Below, piece by piece: positions 1 to 7,635 of a stretch of DNA of 58,357 nt. Source of the stretch: a bacterium. Its GTDB lineage: Bacteria; Bacillota; Clostridia; Lachnospirales; Lachnospiraceae. A model generated the notes under the pieces. That model made no database searches. It was not told where the DNA came from and saw nothing but the letters and a program-made list of their open reading frames with translations. The stretch lies in the NCBI GenBank assembly GCA_023664305.1, contig JAMPFT010000022.1:1-58357 (forward strand), in the 5' to 3' direction. The position numbers and the translations under genes were made by a program. Every line of letters starts with the position of its first letter. The first letter of the stretch is position 1.

Positions 1-29
1 CGCGTCAGGTAAAACCAAGGAGGTAAATT

Positions 30-1487
30 ATGGTAGTACAACACAACTTAACAGCGATGAACTCCAACAGAATGCTTGGTCTGACCACCAAGACTCAGGC
101 AAAGTCCACCGAGAAGCTTTCTTCCGGTTACAAGGTTAACCGCGCGGCTGACGACGCTGCAGGACTGGCAATCAGCGAAAAAATGAGAAAGCAGATCAGA
201 GGTCTGACCCAGGCTTCTGCAAACGCGCAGGACGGCATCTCCGCTGTACAGACCGCTGAAGGCGCTCTGAACGAAGTACAGGATATGCTGCAGAGAATGA
301 ACGAGTTGGCAGTTAAGGCAGCGAACGGAACCAATTCCGAGTCCGATCGTACCGCGATCCAGAACGAGATCGACCAGTTAACCACAGAAATCGACCGTGT
401 GGCCGAGACGACCAAGTTCAACGAGACTTATCTGCTCAAGGGCGATAAGGATCTGGCTAAGGATCACACCTACAGCTACAAGAACTTTAGTGCGGCGCAG
501 GCTGGAGCTGCAACCATGAGTACCGATAGTGCCACCAGTCTGACGGCAACTTATACGTCGGGAGCTGGAGCAACACAGGATCTGCAGGACAAGGAAAACG
601 AGTTGTTGATGGCTCTTCGGGATCAGGGGGTTAAGATTTCCGTTACTACTACAGCGACAGCTGCAGATGGTAAGAAGTATACCTTTGAGTTAAACGGAGA
701 TGCATCCCAGAAGTTCACAGTGGTTGAAAATGCTACTGCTGGAAAATTTGACATTCAGGATAAAGAGGGAACAACGATTGGAAGCTTGGAAATTACTGGA
801 GATGGATTGACAGCAGGAACTGCGGGTTCGAAATCAGCAACGATTATCGCGACCAGTATTACCGCATCTCAGAAAACGGCTGCACAGGCAAAGTATTATG
901 ACAGAGACGGAAATGGTATTCCGGAGAATGAACTGGGCAATTATTTTAAAGCTACAACAACTGCAGCCGGTGCCACAAGTGTTTCGGTGAGAGCGGATGC
1001 GCCGCAGTTGTATGATGCAGTAGGAAACAAGACGACAGCGGTCGCTGGCAACGTTGGGGCGTTAAACGATTTGACGGCTGCTCTGTCTGTCACTCTCCAT
1101 GTAGGTGCTGACGCTACCGCTAACAATCAGATTACCTTGAATATCGATACCATGAGTGCTAAGGGACTGGGAGTAAACGGTCTGAAGGTCGATGGAACCA
1201 ACGACAGTAATGCGCTTGGTGCGATCGAGACCATCAAGGCTGCCCTGCAGAAGGTTTCTGATCAGAGAGCAGAATTGGGTGCTGTTCAGAACCGTCTGGA
1301 GCACACGATCAACAACCTGGATAACGTTGTAGAGAATACCACATCCGCAGAATCCCAGATCCGTGACACGGATATGGCTACTGAGATGGTTCGCTACTCC
1401 AACAACAACATCCTGGCTCAGGCTGGTCAGGCAATGCTGGCTCAGGCAAATCAGTCCAACCAGGGCGTTCTGTCTCTGCTGGGCTAA
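30..1487 (+). CDS. Flagellin
   Basis: Main subunit of the flagellar filament, exported by the flagellar type III system. The N-terminal about 145 residues and C-terminal about 90 residues are classic D0/D1 coiled-coil domains: the N-part has SSGYKVNRAADDAAG and the segment LQRMNELAVKAANGTNSE, and the C-part has SQIRDTDMATEMV and ends QSNQGVLSLLG. The middle (roughly residues 145-400) is an Ala/Thr-rich surface domain with no motif I recognise. Its codon use looks more A/T-rich than the ends, as expected for a variable D2/D3 region. A strong Shine-Dalgarno (AAGGAGG) precedes the ATG. The gene stands alone before a strong terminator. The LQRMNELAVKAANG stretch corresponds to the TLR5-contact region of beta/gamma-proteobacterial-type flagellins. 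The promoter lies left of the window. Confidence 0.97.
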   Translation: MVVQHNLTAMNSNRMLGLTTKTQAKSTEKLSSGYKVNRAADDAAGLAISEKMRKQIRGLTQASANAQDGISAVQTAEGALNEVQDMLQRMNELAVKAANGTNSESDRTAIQNEIDQLTTEIDRVAETTKFNETYLLKGDKDLAKDHTYSYKNFSAAQAGAATMSTDSATSLTATYTSGAGATQDLQDKENELLMALRDQGVKISVTTTATAADGKKYTFELNGDASQKFTVVENATAGKFDIQDKEGTTIGSLEITGDGLTAGTAGSKSATIIATSITASQKTAAQAKYYDRDGNGIPENELGNYFKATTTAAGATSVSVRADAPQLYDAVGNKTTAVAGNVGALNDLTAALSVTLHVGADATANNQITLNIDTMSAKGLGVNGLKVDGTNDSNALGAIETIKAALQKVSDQRAELGAVQNRLEHTINNLDNVVENTTSAESQIRDTDMATEMVRYSNNNILAQAGQAMLAQANQSNQGVLSLLG

Positions 1488-1513
1488 GCCAAATAGCTGT
1501 TAAATAAACTATC

Positions 1514-1557
1514 GTCAGAAAACGCTCCGGCCTTAAAAAGCCGGAGCGTTTTCTGAC
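1514..1557 (+). terminator. Rho-independent terminator of the flagellin gene
   Basis: A perfect 18-bp inverted repeat (arms 1514-1531 and 1540-1557) with an 8-nt loop lies 26 nt after the flagellin stop. The arm carries an A-run on the left and a T-run on the right (CGTTTTCTGAC), so the T tract is inside the stem. It may work in both directions. Confidence 0.9.
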
Positions 1558-1648
1558 TGCAATAAATTCGCCTGCTGACAGACTGAGTAAAGGCAATGGG
1601 TTCAGATCGGTTTGCGCCGGAGGCGAACTAAGCGGGTACAGCTGATAT

Positions 1649-1760
1649 GTATGAGTCGGTTTGTATGAGTCGGTTTGTATGAGTCGGTTTGTATGAGTCG
1701 GTTTGTATGAGTCGATTGGTTCGGGTCGATTTGTATGAGCTGATTTGTCCGAATGAGATT
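1649..1760. repeat. 14-bp tandem repeat array
   Basis: The unit GTATGAGTCGGTTT occurs in four perfect consecutive copies (1649-1704), followed by about four decaying copies to about 1760. A second short duplication (GCTTGAGGGATT-like) follows at 1761-1790. It is non-coding: 14 is not a multiple of three and the minus-strand reading frame over it gives only a low-complexity Thr/Asn/Gln peptide. It resembles a replication-slippage minisatellite. No other function is visible. Confidence 0.85.
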
Positions 1761-1798
1761 TGCTTGAGGGATTGAGGGATTTGCTTGAGCAAAAAATC

Positions 1799-1827
1799 TT
1801 GCCAACCTTTTTATTTCCTGCTATAAT
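1799..1827 (+). promoter_or_regulatory. Sigma-A-type promoter upstream of the Rpn-type pseudogene
   Basis: -35 TTGCCA, 17-nt spacer, -10 TATAAT, reading towards the broken nuclease gene about 160 nt downstream. The rest of 1828-1988 is A/T-rich and I see nothing else in it. Confidence 0.5.
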
Positions 1828-1988
1828 CTATTCAAAGCATATATTCTGCGATCATAATTCAAATCTATTTTCTATTCAGAAATCATTCTGTCTGATCTCA
1901 GCGAACTCTATGCTTTTATCACATTTTATGAATCAGGCATAGGGTCGGGAAAACGGAAACGGTTCAGAGTCTCTTTTTTGCGTACCCT

Positions 1989-2643
1989 GTGGAAAAGGAG
2001 ATACATGAGGAAAAGTTTCTGGCGGATTTTCACCTTTATCTCTATGAACACCAATCCACGGTAAATCCCAATATTCCGCTGCGCTTTCTGCAGTATGTGG
2101 CAAAGGAATACGAAAAGCTGACAGATGGCAGCCGGGTGTATGGGAGGAAGCCGGGAAATACCCTTTCGGGTACAGGGAGAAGGCTTCAAACAGGCGGCTC
2201 CGCAGCTGGAACTGCGAGTGCAGCTCTGGAATATCAATGCGGGAAAGAATGAGTGCTTGAAGGAGCAGTGCCAAGTGTTGAAGGAATATATGCAGTATGA
2301 AGAATGTGTGCGGGAAAAGGCAAAGACAGTACCTGTCAAGGAAGCGGTGCCACTTGCGGTGGACGAATGTATCAAAGCGGGAATCCTTTCGGATTTCCTG
2401 CGGAAGAATAAGGCGGAGGTAATACCCATGAGTATTTATGAGTATGATGAAGCAGCTGTGATGGAAGTTATTCGGGAGGAAGGAAGAGAAGAGGGCTGGG
2501 AAGCGGGAAGGGAAGAGGGCATCGGGTTGATGAAGCAGCTGATGAAGCGTCTGCAGGAGAGCGGAAGACAGGAAGAAATCTGGAAGATAACGGCGGATGA
2601 TACCTACATGCGAAAGATGTTGTCAGAGTATGGCATAAAATAA
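1989..2643 (+). pseudogene. Degenerate Rpn/PD-(D/E)XK family nuclease (transposase-like) gene
   Basis: Two reading frames together make the C-terminal half of the large Rpn-type (recombination-promoting nuclease, PD-(D/E)XK 'transposase') family common in Lachnospiraceae. The first frame (1989 to about 2150) carries the family phrase VNPNIPLRFLQYVAKEYEKL then VYGRK. The second frame (about 2150-2643) carries LELRVQLWNINAGKNE, LKEYMQY, AVDECIKAGILSDFLRKNKAE and the charged tail EVIREEGREEG. The frame switches near 2150, a stretch normally linking these motifs is missing, and the catalytic N-terminal part is absent upstream. This is therefore a truncated, frameshifted remnant, although one frame stays open for 172 codons. 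It sits between a minisatellite and a convergent operon. Confidence 0.8.
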
Positions 2644-2645
2644 AA

Positions 2646-2675
2646 AGGGTATGTAGATGCATTAATACATACCCT
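2646..2675 (-). terminator. Terminator of the kinase/solute-binding operon
   Basis: A 10-bp hairpin (AGGGTATGTA / TACATACCCT, 10-nt loop). Read on the minus strand it is followed by a T-run (CCCTTTTTA), so it would end transcripts coming from the solute-binding protein gene. It starts 3 nt after the pseudogene stop on the other strand. Confidence 0.7.
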
Positions 2676-2742
2676 GTAGTAATCTGAAGCTTGTCGTTTA
2701 ATTAATAACCCTGCCGGATACGGAATCAGGACGCGATTACAG

Positions 2743-4029
2743 TCAATCCGGGTCGGGGAAATTTTTCACTGCGTCCGAGATGTCGGTTCCGGCTCCGATC
2801 TTTGTCAGCAGCTGCCACCATGCGGTGCGCGCCTCCGGCCATCCGGGAGTAACCTGATAATAATCTCCCATGTAAGGCATGAAAAGACTGTATTCCGTCA
2901 TAAGCGTATCGTTTGCATAGATATTATTGATTTCCCGTACCGGCCAGTAGGAAGAGGTCAGCACCGCCCTTGTATAGGCCGCGTCATTTTCTGTAATATA
3001 GCGGATAAAGGTTTTTGCCGCTTCAATCCGTTCTTCGCTTCCATTGTCAAAGACGCCAAATCCCCAAATGCCGCCCTGAAGCTCCGGAGAACCTTCGTCG
3101 CTTGGAAATGCGACAGGTAAGATTTCGAACTGCAGATCAGGGTATTTGATGGTCTGCTGAACCTCCATAGAAGCGTTCCAGCAAAAGCACATGGCGGTTT
3201 CTTCCCTGCAGAACATTTCGATCGCATCCGCAGAGGTAAGGGTCGGCTCAAAGGTAATACCTTCTAAATCATAAAGGAGCTGCAGAGCTTTTCTGTTTTC
3301 TTCGCTGTCAACGGTGTAAAAGGTGTGTGTACTGTCGGTAAAGGCGCCGCCGTACAGGTTGGTTACCAGCGCGCGTGTCCCCTGATCGCCGCTTTGGTTT
3401 TTACAGTACACGATGCCTGCGCTTTCCTGCCCGGAGGCAGTCAGCGCCTGAACCGCTTTGATAAATCCGTCCGTGGTCCAGGTGCGGGTTTCTTCGTTGA
3501 TGTACTGAAGCGCTCCTGCATCGCGAAACATATCGTAGTTAATGGCCATGCAGTGTGCGGACATACAGATGGGAAATTCATAATAAATTCCGTCTTTGTC
3601 CCGGCAGGCGTCTTCTATATTGTCATAGATGGAGGCGGCCTGATCGGATTCCCACAAATCGGACAAGTCGGCCATCCATCCCTTCACGCCCCAGGTTGTG
3701 ACAAGACGTTCCGGGCCCTCGAGGATCAGATCCGGCGCGCAGCCGTCCGCAACGGCCTGATCGACCTTCTCGTCCCCGCTATCATAGGATAAATATTCCA
3801 CGGAAATATGAATGTCCGGATGTTCCCTGTGAAAGCCGGTCAGTATGTTGGATACCGCGGTGGGATTGCTCCAGTTGCCTACCGGAAATACCCATAGCGC
3901 CAATTCTGTTTCCTGCGGGCTTCCGGCGTCGGTATCGGATTCCTCATCCTGGGGACTGCCGCCGCAGGAGGATAAGAGAGCGGAGGACAGCAGGAGACCT
4001 GCCAAAGCAAAGGCGATTTTCTTTCTCAT
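2743..4029 (-). CDS. Extracellular solute-binding lipoprotein (family 1, sugar type)
   Basis: A 428-residue secreted lipoprotein. A signal peptide MRKKIAFALAGLLLSSALLSSC with a lipobox Cys at residue 22 is followed by a long Asp/Glu linker and a family-1 solute-binding fold (LALWVFPVGNWSN start, GGIWGFGVF and W-rich C-terminus typical of carbohydrate-binding ABC components). No permease or ATPase gene is near. It lies directly downstream of a hybrid sensor kinase on the same strand, so it may be a ligand-binding partner of that sensor or use permeases encoded elsewhere; that link is inference. The start is set by GGGGGTATAAC before the ATG, which directly follows a perfect hairpin. Confidence 0.85.
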   Translation of the reverse strand: MRKKIAFALAGLLLSSALLSSCGGSPQDEESDTDAGSPQETELALWVFPVGNWSNPTAVSNILTGFHREHPDIHISVEYLSYDSGDEKVDQAVADGCAPDLILEGPERLVTTWGVKGWMADLSDLWESDQAASIYDNIEDACRDKDGIYYEFPICMSAHCMAINYDMFRDAGALQYINEETRTWTTDGFIKAVQALTASGQESAGIVYCKNQSGDQGTRALVTNLYGGAFTDSTHTFYTVDSEENRKALQLLYDLEGITFEPTLTSADAIEMFCREETAMCFCWNASMEVQQTIKYPDLQFEILPVAFPSDEGSPELQGGIWGFGVFDNGSEERIEAAKTFIRYITENDAAYTRAVLTSSYWPVREINNIYANDTLMTEYSLFMPYMGDYYQVTPGWPEARTAWWQLLTKIGAGTDISDAVKNFPDPD

Positions 4030-4030
4030 A

Positions 4031-4190
4031 GTTATACCCCCTGTCCGCTTTAGCGGACATCAATTCAATATTTGGAAGTTTACTTCCAAACTTATACCCC
4101 CTGTCCGCTTCAGCGGACATCAATTCAATATTTGGAAGTTTACTTCCAAACTTATACCCCCTGTCCGCTTTAGCGGACATCAATTCAATC
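4031..4190 (-). repeat. 60-bp tandem repeat carrying two hairpins and a Shine-Dalgarno
   Basis: 2.7 copies of a unit of exactly 60 bp fill the gap between the kinase gene and the solute-binding gene; one base differs between copies (CTTTAG or CTTCAG). Each full unit has two perfect palindromes: TGTCCGCTTTAGCGGACA and TTTGGAAGTTTACTTCCAAA. On the minus strand each copy also has AGGGGGTATAA just after the first palindrome, so the copy next to the gene supplies its ribosome-binding site and the other two are decoy copies. Coding frames through the array exist but are repeat artefacts. Confidence 0.92.
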
Positions 4191-4212
4191 AATAATTAAT
4201 AAAAGATTGCAG

Positions 4213-6795
4213 TTATTGCAGATATTGCCGTAGCAGGGAAAGTATTTTCAACGGCTCCAGAGGCTTTGCAGTATGGGCGTTCATACCGTGGTCAAGGCAT
4301 TTTTGAATGTCGTCCTGAAAGGTGTCCGCACTGACCGCTATAATGGGGATCGTCCGCGCATCCGCGCGTTTCAGCCCGCGGATGGCGTCCGTGGCTTCGT
4401 AGCCGGTCATGACGGGCATGCGCAAATCCATTAAGATGGCGTCGTACCATCCGGGAGCGGAGGCTTCAAATTTTTCCGCGCAGATTTGGCCGTTTTCAGC
4501 CCATTCCACCTCGGCTCCAAATTCATAAAGTATTTCGCTGGCGATTTCCCAGTTTAACTCATTGTCCTCAGCGATGAGAATGCGCCTGCCCTTAAGGCCG
4601 CTGTCGGTTTCTTCTTCCGGCGGTTGTTCCTGCTCCTGTTGGGATGCTTTGGCATCCAGGAAAGGACGCAGTCCGTAATAGAGTCCGGAACGGAAGAGGG
4701 GCTTTGAGATAAAGCTGCAGATGCCCGACCTTTCGGCTCTTGTCTCCGCCTCGTCCCATTCTCCGTCTGTGAGAAGAATAATCTGCAGATTTGTGCCGAA
4801 ACGGCGGAACAGTTCTTCGGCGGTCTGCAGGCCGTCCCGCCCCTGCATGTTCCAGTCAAGCAGGATCATGTCATAGGCTTCGTTTTTGCCGCTGCGCTCT
4901 TCGATCATCCGGAAAGCCTGAGCGATATCCGATGCGGTTTCCGGGCGAAGACCGATGGATTTCAGGGTATCTGCGGCGAGACCGGCGGCGGTATCGTCGT
5001 CGTCCATGATTAGGATGCTGCGCGGCGGTAAGAGCAGTTCCTTCTCCTGATGCATGGTTTTTTCCATATCCACAGTGACCTGGAAATGGCTTCCTTTGCC
5101 CTGCTCGCTCTCCACGGTGATGGCGCCGCCCATTGCGTCTACAATATATTTGGTGATGGTCATGCCCATCCCGGCTCCGGCCGCCTTATCCACGCGGGCG
5201 TTGTCTTCCCGTGCAAAGGCGTCGAAAATCTTGCTCTGAAACTCTTTTGACATGCCGATGCCGTTATCCCTGATATGAAGGACGGAACGGATATATTCGT
5301 TTCCCCTCGGAGAAGGCTCTTCGTATAAATCCATCTCAATGCTGCCGCCTTCCGGGGTGAATTTAACCGCGTTCCCGAGGATGTTTAAAAGGATCTGGCT
5401 TAACCGGACTCTGTCTGAGCATACATTTTCGTGGTAGATGTCATGGACGTATATATTGAAGTACTGTTTCTTTTCCTCGATCTGCGGCTGGATGACCGTC
5501 ATGACATTCTGCATGATCTCCCGCAGGGAAAGAGGCTCCAGGTTCAGCGTCAGGTTTCCGCTCTCGATTTTAGACATATCCAGCATATCGTTGATCAGGC
5601 CTAAAAGGTGCCGGCTGGAGACATGAATCCGCTTCAGGCAGGAACGCACCCGGGACGGATCGTGCAAATTGCCGATGGCGATCGACGTCATTCCCATGAT
5701 GCCGTTCATCGGGGTGCGGATATCGTGGCTCATGTTGGAGAGAAATTCATTTTTCACCCGATTGGAACGTTCCGCTGACAGCTGCGCCTGCTCAGCCGTT
5801 TTTCTGGCGTCGTCCAATGCGTGGATCTGCATTTTGGTCAGGCGGTAATATCCGGCGAAGACAAGGAGCAGGGCGCAGATGATCAGGCTGCCGCCGCCGA
5901 TGGAGGCATAGGACCATTTCCTTTGCAGGAGATTTACCGTTTCGTCCAGCGTGTTATGAGAGATTTTCAGCAGCAGATGCCAGTCTGAATTTGGAAGGGT
6001 GGTGCAGTAGACATTCCAGCGTTCATCCGAAATCAGGACCTCGCTGGTGTAATCGTTGTCGGCGATTAGTGCTTCCCTGAGCTCCTCCTCGTACTGGGCC
6101 GGTTTTTTGCCGTTGCATGTCTGATATACGTTTTTAACCCGGTCAAAATAATTTGTCTCCACTATACGGCTGTTGTTGTGCAGAACATAGCTGCCGTCAT
6201 CGCGGATGATCGAATATTCCATGATATTGGACTGAATATTGCTCTCCAGGGTGTCGCGGAGGTAGCTGGTAGGAAGCCCTGCAACCAGTGCGATGCTCGT
6301 ATTCCCGTCGCTCATGGGATAGAGCGCCGGGACGCCGACCAATACGATTGGCGTTCCGTTTTCATCCTTCCCCGCGCAGACATTATATTTGCCGCCCTGT
6401 ACGGAACGGTGCAGGGCTTCCGGGACGTCCGCGGATATCTGAGAACCGTAGATCATGTGAAAGCTGCCGTCGTCCGTATACAGCGCCAGATATTCAAATC
6501 CCGCGGAGCGGGCGTTATAGGTCAGGTTTATTCTCATGGAGGATTCGCCTGTAACGCGGCCGGGCGGAACGGAGTTCACAAGCGCTTCTACCTGAGACAG
6601 CCGGAGTTCGATTGTGGTTCCGAAATGTGAAGATACCTGTTCGCTGATTCCCGACATGTAAAAGACGCCCAGCTGCCGGATGGCGTTCGCACCCAGGTGA
6701 TTCATGAGAAATGTCTGGCCGACAAATATTAATACACAGAAAAGCGATACCAGAATAAGGCTTGTATTTAGAAAGCGTGTCGTCTTTCTTTCCAT
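4213..6795 (-). CDS. Hybrid sensor histidine kinase with two receiver domains
   Basis: An 860-residue membrane sensor. TM1 is about 11-31 and TM2 about 298-318, flanking an extracellular sensor of about 265 residues that looks like a double-Cache domain. A short linker leads to HisKA with the H-box SHDIRTPMN (phospho-His about 357), then HATPase_c with N box (about 470-476) and G boxes (DNGIGM, GAGMGM). REC1 follows (phospho-Asp about 647 in ILLDWNM), then REC2 (phospho-Asp about 790 in ILMDLRMP). There is no Hpt domain, so the final phosphotransfer partner must be elsewhere. GAGGAGA precedes the ATG by 8 nt. It appears to be first in an operon with the solute-binding lipoprotein, which suggests ligand sensing through or together with that protein. 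Confidence 0.92.
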   Translation of the reverse strand: MERKTTRFLNTSLILVSLFCVLIFVGQTFLMNHLGANAIRQLGVFYMSGISEQVSSHFGTTIELRLSQVEALVNSVPPGRVTGESSMRINLTYNARSAGFEYLALYTDDGSFHMIYGSQISADVPEALHRSVQGGKYNVCAGKDENGTPIVLVGVPALYPMSDGNTSIALVAGLPTSYLRDTLESNIQSNIMEYSIIRDDGSYVLHNNSRIVETNYFDRVKNVYQTCNGKKPAQYEEELREALIADNDYTSEVLISDERWNVYCTTLPNSDWHLLLKISHNTLDETVNLLQRKWSYASIGGGSLIICALLLVFAGYYRLTKMQIHALDDARKTAEQAQLSAERSNRVKNEFLSNMSHDIRTPMNGIMGMTSIAIGNLHDPSRVRSCLKRIHVSSRHLLGLINDMLDMSKIESGNLTLNLEPLSLREIMQNVMTVIQPQIEEKKQYFNIYVHDIYHENVCSDRVRLSQILLNILGNAVKFTPEGGSIEMDLYEEPSPRGNEYIRSVLHIRDNGIGMSKEFQSKIFDAFAREDNARVDKAAGAGMGMTITKYIVDAMGGAITVESEQGKGSHFQVTVDMEKTMHQEKELLLPPRSILIMDDDDTAAGLAADTLKSIGLRPETASDIAQAFRMIEERSGKNEAYDMILLDWNMQGRDGLQTAEELFRRFGTNLQIILLTDGEWDEAETRAERSGICSFISKPLFRSGLYYGLRPFLDAKASQQEQEQPPEEETDSGLKGRRILIAEDNELNWEIASEILYEFGAEVEWAENGQICAEKFEASAPGWYDAILMDLRMPVMTGYEATDAIRGLKRADARTIPIIAVSADTFQDDIQKCLDHGMNAHTAKPLEPLKILSLLRQYLQ

Positions 6796-6907
6796 GATTC
6801 CTGTCTCCTCAAAGAAATTTTAACGGATACATTCATTTTACCAAAATAAAAGTCTTATGGCAATCCAATTACGGAAACCTGTTTGCTTTTTGAAGCTTTT
6901 TTCATAC

Positions 6908-6950
6908 AAAACCGCCGCACCGTGAGTGTAAAACCTCGGTGCGGCGGTTT
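6908..6950 (-). terminator. Terminator of the pyruvate formate-lyase gene cluster
   Basis: A perfect 14-bp stem (AAACCGCCGCACCG with CGGTGCGGCGGTTT) and a 15-nt loop, followed on the minus strand by TTTTGTATG. It lies between the stand-alone glycyl-radical gene and the kinase gene, both on the minus strand, and so separates the two transcription units. Confidence 0.88.
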
Positions 6951-6994
6951 ATCATGTTATCTTATCTTACAGGAAACTTCGTGATGCTGTTTTG

Positions 6995-7237
6995 TCAGAT
7001 TCCCTCGTGGAAGGTACGGGAAATAACGTCAGCCTGCTGTTCGGGAGTGAGCTTGATGAAGTTCACTGCATATCCGGATACGCGGATCGTAAGCTGAGGA
7101 TAGTTCTCGGGATGCTTCTGCGCATCCAGTAAGGTCTCTCTGTTTAAAACGTTCACATTGAGATGATGTCCGCCCTTTGTAGCGTAGCCATCCAATAAAT
7201 TTACAAGGTTGTCAACCTGTGCTGCACTTGCTGCCAT
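6995..7237 (-). CDS. grcA: Stand-alone glycyl-radical domain of pyruvate formate-lyase (GrcA-like)
   Basis: An 80-residue protein equal to the C-terminal glycyl-radical domain of pyruvate formate-lyase. It has [21 protein letters not shown], then [15 protein letters not shown] with the radical Gly at about residue 55, then the family ending [11 protein letters not shown]. The neighbouring 679-residue pyruvate formate-lyase stops exactly where this domain would begin, so the two chains together (679 + 80) match the usual about 760 residues. E. coli GrcA/YfiD is known to replace a damaged domain this way; here it is probably the only copy. The start at 7237 is chosen because AAGGAGG lies 8 nt before it and downstream of an in-frame ATG at 7258. 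No activating enzyme gene is in the window. Confidence 0.9.
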   Translation of the reverse strand: MAASAAQVDNLVNLLDGYATKGGHHLNVNVLNRETLLDAQKHPENYPQLTIRVSGYAVNFIKLTPEQQADVISRTFHEGI

Positions 7238-7299
7238 GATTTTTTCCTCCTTATTCATGATAACCGAATTTCTGCAAATGTAAATTCGATTGCGCGCTA

Positions 7300-7503
7300 T
7301 TACTTATAGTCGTCTAATCCCTCGTGGAGGGTAGGTACACTGCAGGCCAACGGCGTCCTGGAACAATCCGTACAGCCCATTGTCTGAACGTTCTTTGACT
7401 GCTCCTCTTCCCCGCCGCATTCCACGTTTACATGGCCGATGCCGTCGGTCATGCCGGAATCCAGCATTTTTACGAGGTCGTCAATCATTTTTTTCTCGTC
7501 CAT
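7300..7503 (-). CDS. Cys-rich 67-residue protein within the split pyruvate formate-lyase cluster
   Basis: Unrecognised small protein with a strong ribosome-binding site (AAGGAGA, 5-6 nt before the ATG). Its first half ([21 protein letters not shown]) resembles the start of the glycyl-radical domain next door ([20 protein letters not shown]), and its end (TLHEGLDDY) resembles RTFHEGI. The radical-Gly loop is replaced by a Cys-containing segment with Cys at about 29, 44, 47 and 54 ([12 protein letters not shown]). It could be a degenerated duplicate, or a small redox or metal-binding partner. The position between core enzyme and radical domain, all co-directional, argues for a linked function. 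No family is known to me. Confidence 0.75.
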   Translation of the reverse strand: MDEKKMIDDLVKMLDSGMTDGIGHVNVECGGEEEQSKNVQTMGCTDCSRTPLACSVPTLHEGLDDYK

Positions 7504-7556
7504 CGTGTCTCCTTTTTGCGGGCACGGCGCCGCACGGCAGCACCGTGTCCTGGTTT

Positions 7557-7635
7557 CTTACTTATTCAAGTCTAACTCGAGTATCGCACGGCGATATCGT
7601 GACCGAGTCGCCTTACTTATTCAAGTCTAACTCGA
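7557..7635 (-). repeat. 24-bp direct repeat duplicating the end of the pyruvate formate-lyase gene
   Basis: Copies at 7557-7580 and 7612-7635 are identical. The right copy encodes the last codons (ELDLNK) and stop of the pyruvate formate-lyase core. The left copy is the same sequence in the downstream non-coding gap. On the minus strand the gap then holds a GC-rich 8-bp hairpin (about 7524-7548) just before the Shine-Dalgarno of the 67-residue gene. The repeat looks like a scar of local duplication. Confidence 0.85.

Noticed and set aside
1649-1760. CRISPR or iteron origin at the 14-bp repeats
   Set aside because: No spacers, and no replication gene or DnaA box nearby; copies decay at one end as in a minisatellite.
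3944-4192. 82-residue repeat protein on the minus strand (ELMSA-ADRGYKFGSKLPNI repeats)
   Set aside because: It is the translation of the 60-bp non-coding tandem repeat, which has a period divisible by three by chance.
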